Source: Mycoplasma sp. 'Moose RK' (GTDB lineage Bacteria; Bacillota_I; Bacilli_A; Mycoplasmatales; Metamycoplasmataceae). From it: a stretch of 64,000 bases of DNA. Positions 62,867 to 64,000 of this stretch are shown here, in pieces (position 1 is the stretch's first letter; the number at the start of each line of letters is the position of its first letter). Both the position numbers and the translations under genes were made by a program. The stretch lies in NCBI RefSeq assembly GCF_015708155.1, contig NZ_JADDYD010000001.1:432001-496000 (forward strand). The letters are read 5' to 3'. The notes under the pieces were generated by a model. That model ran no database searches, was not told where the DNA came from, and worked only from the letters and a program-made list of their open reading frames with translations.

Positions 62867-63550
62867 TTATCTCCTTTTATCATTCCGTACAATTGTTTCA
62901 ATATCAAATTTTTGGCGAATTTCACCAAGGGAAACTCAGACTTTTACTCCCAAAATCCCGTAAGTAGTTTTGGCAATTGCAGTTGCATATTCAACATTTT
63001 GACGTAAAGTATGCAATTTCATTTCACCTTCGGCATAACCTTCAGAACGGGCCATTTCAACACCATTAAGGCGACCTGAAACAAGAGTTTTCACCCCTTT
63101 TGCGCCCGCTTTTAGGGCGGTTCGAATTGCAAATTTTTGGGCAATTCGGTAGGAAGCACGTTGTTCTAATTTTTGAGCAATTGCTTCGGCCATTAATTTT
63201 GCATTTAATTCTGGATTTTTGATTTCAATAGCATCAACATTAATTACAATTTGACGGTTTTTCAAGGTTTTTTTTAATTTTTCAATAATTTTTTTAAGAT
63301 TTTCACCTTGATTGCCAACAAAAACACCCATTTTGGCAGTGTAAACAAGCACTGTAATTGCATTGTGACGATCACGCCGAATTACAGTGTTAGCAATTTG
63401 GTATTCACGAGTAAATTTTTCAAAAAAACGGTGAATTTTTACATCTTCTAATAAATTAGTAGCGAATTTGTCTTTGCCTGCATATCAAATTGCATTATGA
63501 GGTTTTGTGATTCCAAAACGAAATCCATTTGGATTAACCTTTTGTCCCAT
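62867..63550 (-). CDS. rpsC: 30S ribosomal protein S3
   Basis: The 227-residue protein starts [20 protein letters not shown], carries a KH domain ([18 protein letters not shown]) and the [20 protein letters not shown] segment of the C-domain. TGA codons (in AIWYAG and VKVWVSL) are Trp and supply both ends. The ATG overlaps the rplV TAA. Confidence 0.97.
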
Positions 63551-64000
63551 TATTTCACCGCCTTTTTCTTGTTAGTTTCAACTTCTTCTGAAGGTTCTTT
63601 GGTTGATTTGACATTATTTTCTACTTGTGATTCGTTTATTACAACTTCGTTTTCCTGAATAGTAGTTTCTAACTTTGGAGAATCAGGTTGCGTTGGCGCA
63701 ACAAATGGAATTTGATTTGGAGCAATTGTAGTTTCTTCCTGAAGACGACTATTGTCAACTAGAACAACTTTAAAATGTGAAGTGCGTTTTAAAATTTGAC
63801 TTGCTGCACCTTTGGCACGTGGACGAAATCGTTTTAAAGTTGGGCCTTCGTTGACAATTGCAGCAAAAATTACTAAATCTGGTTGGGAAAGACCATGATT
63901 ATTAATGGCATTTGCTACTGCAGAATTAATCAATTTTGTAAAAATTGGCGCAGCTTTTTTGGACACATTTGCAAGCAAACCAAGGGCTTCAGAAACTTTT
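63550..64000 (-). CDS. rplV: 50S ribosomal protein L22 (5' end outside window) with acidic C-terminal extension
   Basis: The visible part runs from [20 protein letters not shown] through [20 protein letters not shown], the L22 tunnel hairpin region, to SHFKVVLVD, where ordinary L22 ends. About 55 more residues, rich in Glu, Thr, Pro and Asn, follow to a Lys-rich tail (NKKKAVK). The N-terminal start lies beyond base 64000. Confidence 0.95.
   Translation of the reverse strand, partial: KVSEALGLLANVSKKAAPIFTKLINSAVANAINNHGLSQPDLVIFAAIVNEGPTLKRFRPRAKGAASQILKRTSHFKVVLVDNSRLQEETTIAPNQIPFVAPTQPDSPKLETTIQENEVVINESQVENNVKSTKEPSEEVETNKKKAVK

Overview
The window reads as a mollicute chromosome. The DNA is strongly AT-rich, and nearly every long gene is open only when TGA is read as tryptophan (secA, cas9, pheT, secY and the lipoproteins all carry in-frame TGA). 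Short UAG/UAA-ended genes, lipobox lipoproteins, no cell-wall genes, and the pairing of ulaD-ulaE-ulaF with a type II CRISPR locus suggest the Mycoplasma (Mesomycoplasma) hyopneumoniae-related group, for example an M. ovipneumoniae- or M. dispar-like species. The species name is an inference.

Left part (1-22500): the tail of an unrecognised surface protein and two tandem fused ATPase-permease ABC genes lead into secA on the plus strand. A minus-strand block follows: an ABC-2-like permease, its ATPase and two lipoproteins; then truB-HAD-ribF; five tRNA genes (Asn, Glu, Val, Thr, Leu) with a promoter and a terminator; and pheS-pheT-rpmF. PheT has lost the usual editing-site motifs, PheS lacks its N-terminal coiled coil, and RibF has a degenerate kinase half. 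Decayed copies of one small insertion element are scattered through the window.

Defence island (22500-34800): this is the most interesting part. It holds a type II-A-like CRISPR-Cas locus (tracrRNA, cas1, cas2, csn2, a 23-repeat array and a convergent cas9). The tracrRNA and the 5' half of cas1 are duplicated as direct repeats 4255 bp apart. Between the copies sits a two-gene module: a UvrD-type helicase fused to a Cas4/RecB-like PD-(D/E)XK nuclease, and a tandemly duplicated DEDDh exonuclease whose second domain has lost its catalytic acids. Both cas9 and the helicase begin with a long poly(A) tract immediately after the start codon. In both, the ATG is out of frame in this sequence, as expected for phase-variable defence genes caught OFF (or for homopolymer errors). 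A third, decayed tracrRNA lies divergent from cas9.

Variable surface region (34800-44740): decayed and intact copies of a multi-pass membrane protein, two paralogous proteins with an Ala/Gly-rich hydrophobic hairpin, and two long surface-protein fragments that diverge from one point near 41575 with no start codon for either. This looks like a rearrangement junction.

Right part (44741-64000): a plus-strand L-ascorbate-type catabolic operon (ulaD, ulaE, ulaF, a HAD phosphatase and an unknown gene), a lipoprotein, and a protein with two PEBP-like domains. The S10-spc-alpha operon then runs on the minus strand from rplV (cut by the window end) to rplQ, with secY, adk, map, infA and rpoA in their usual places and no rpmD (L30).
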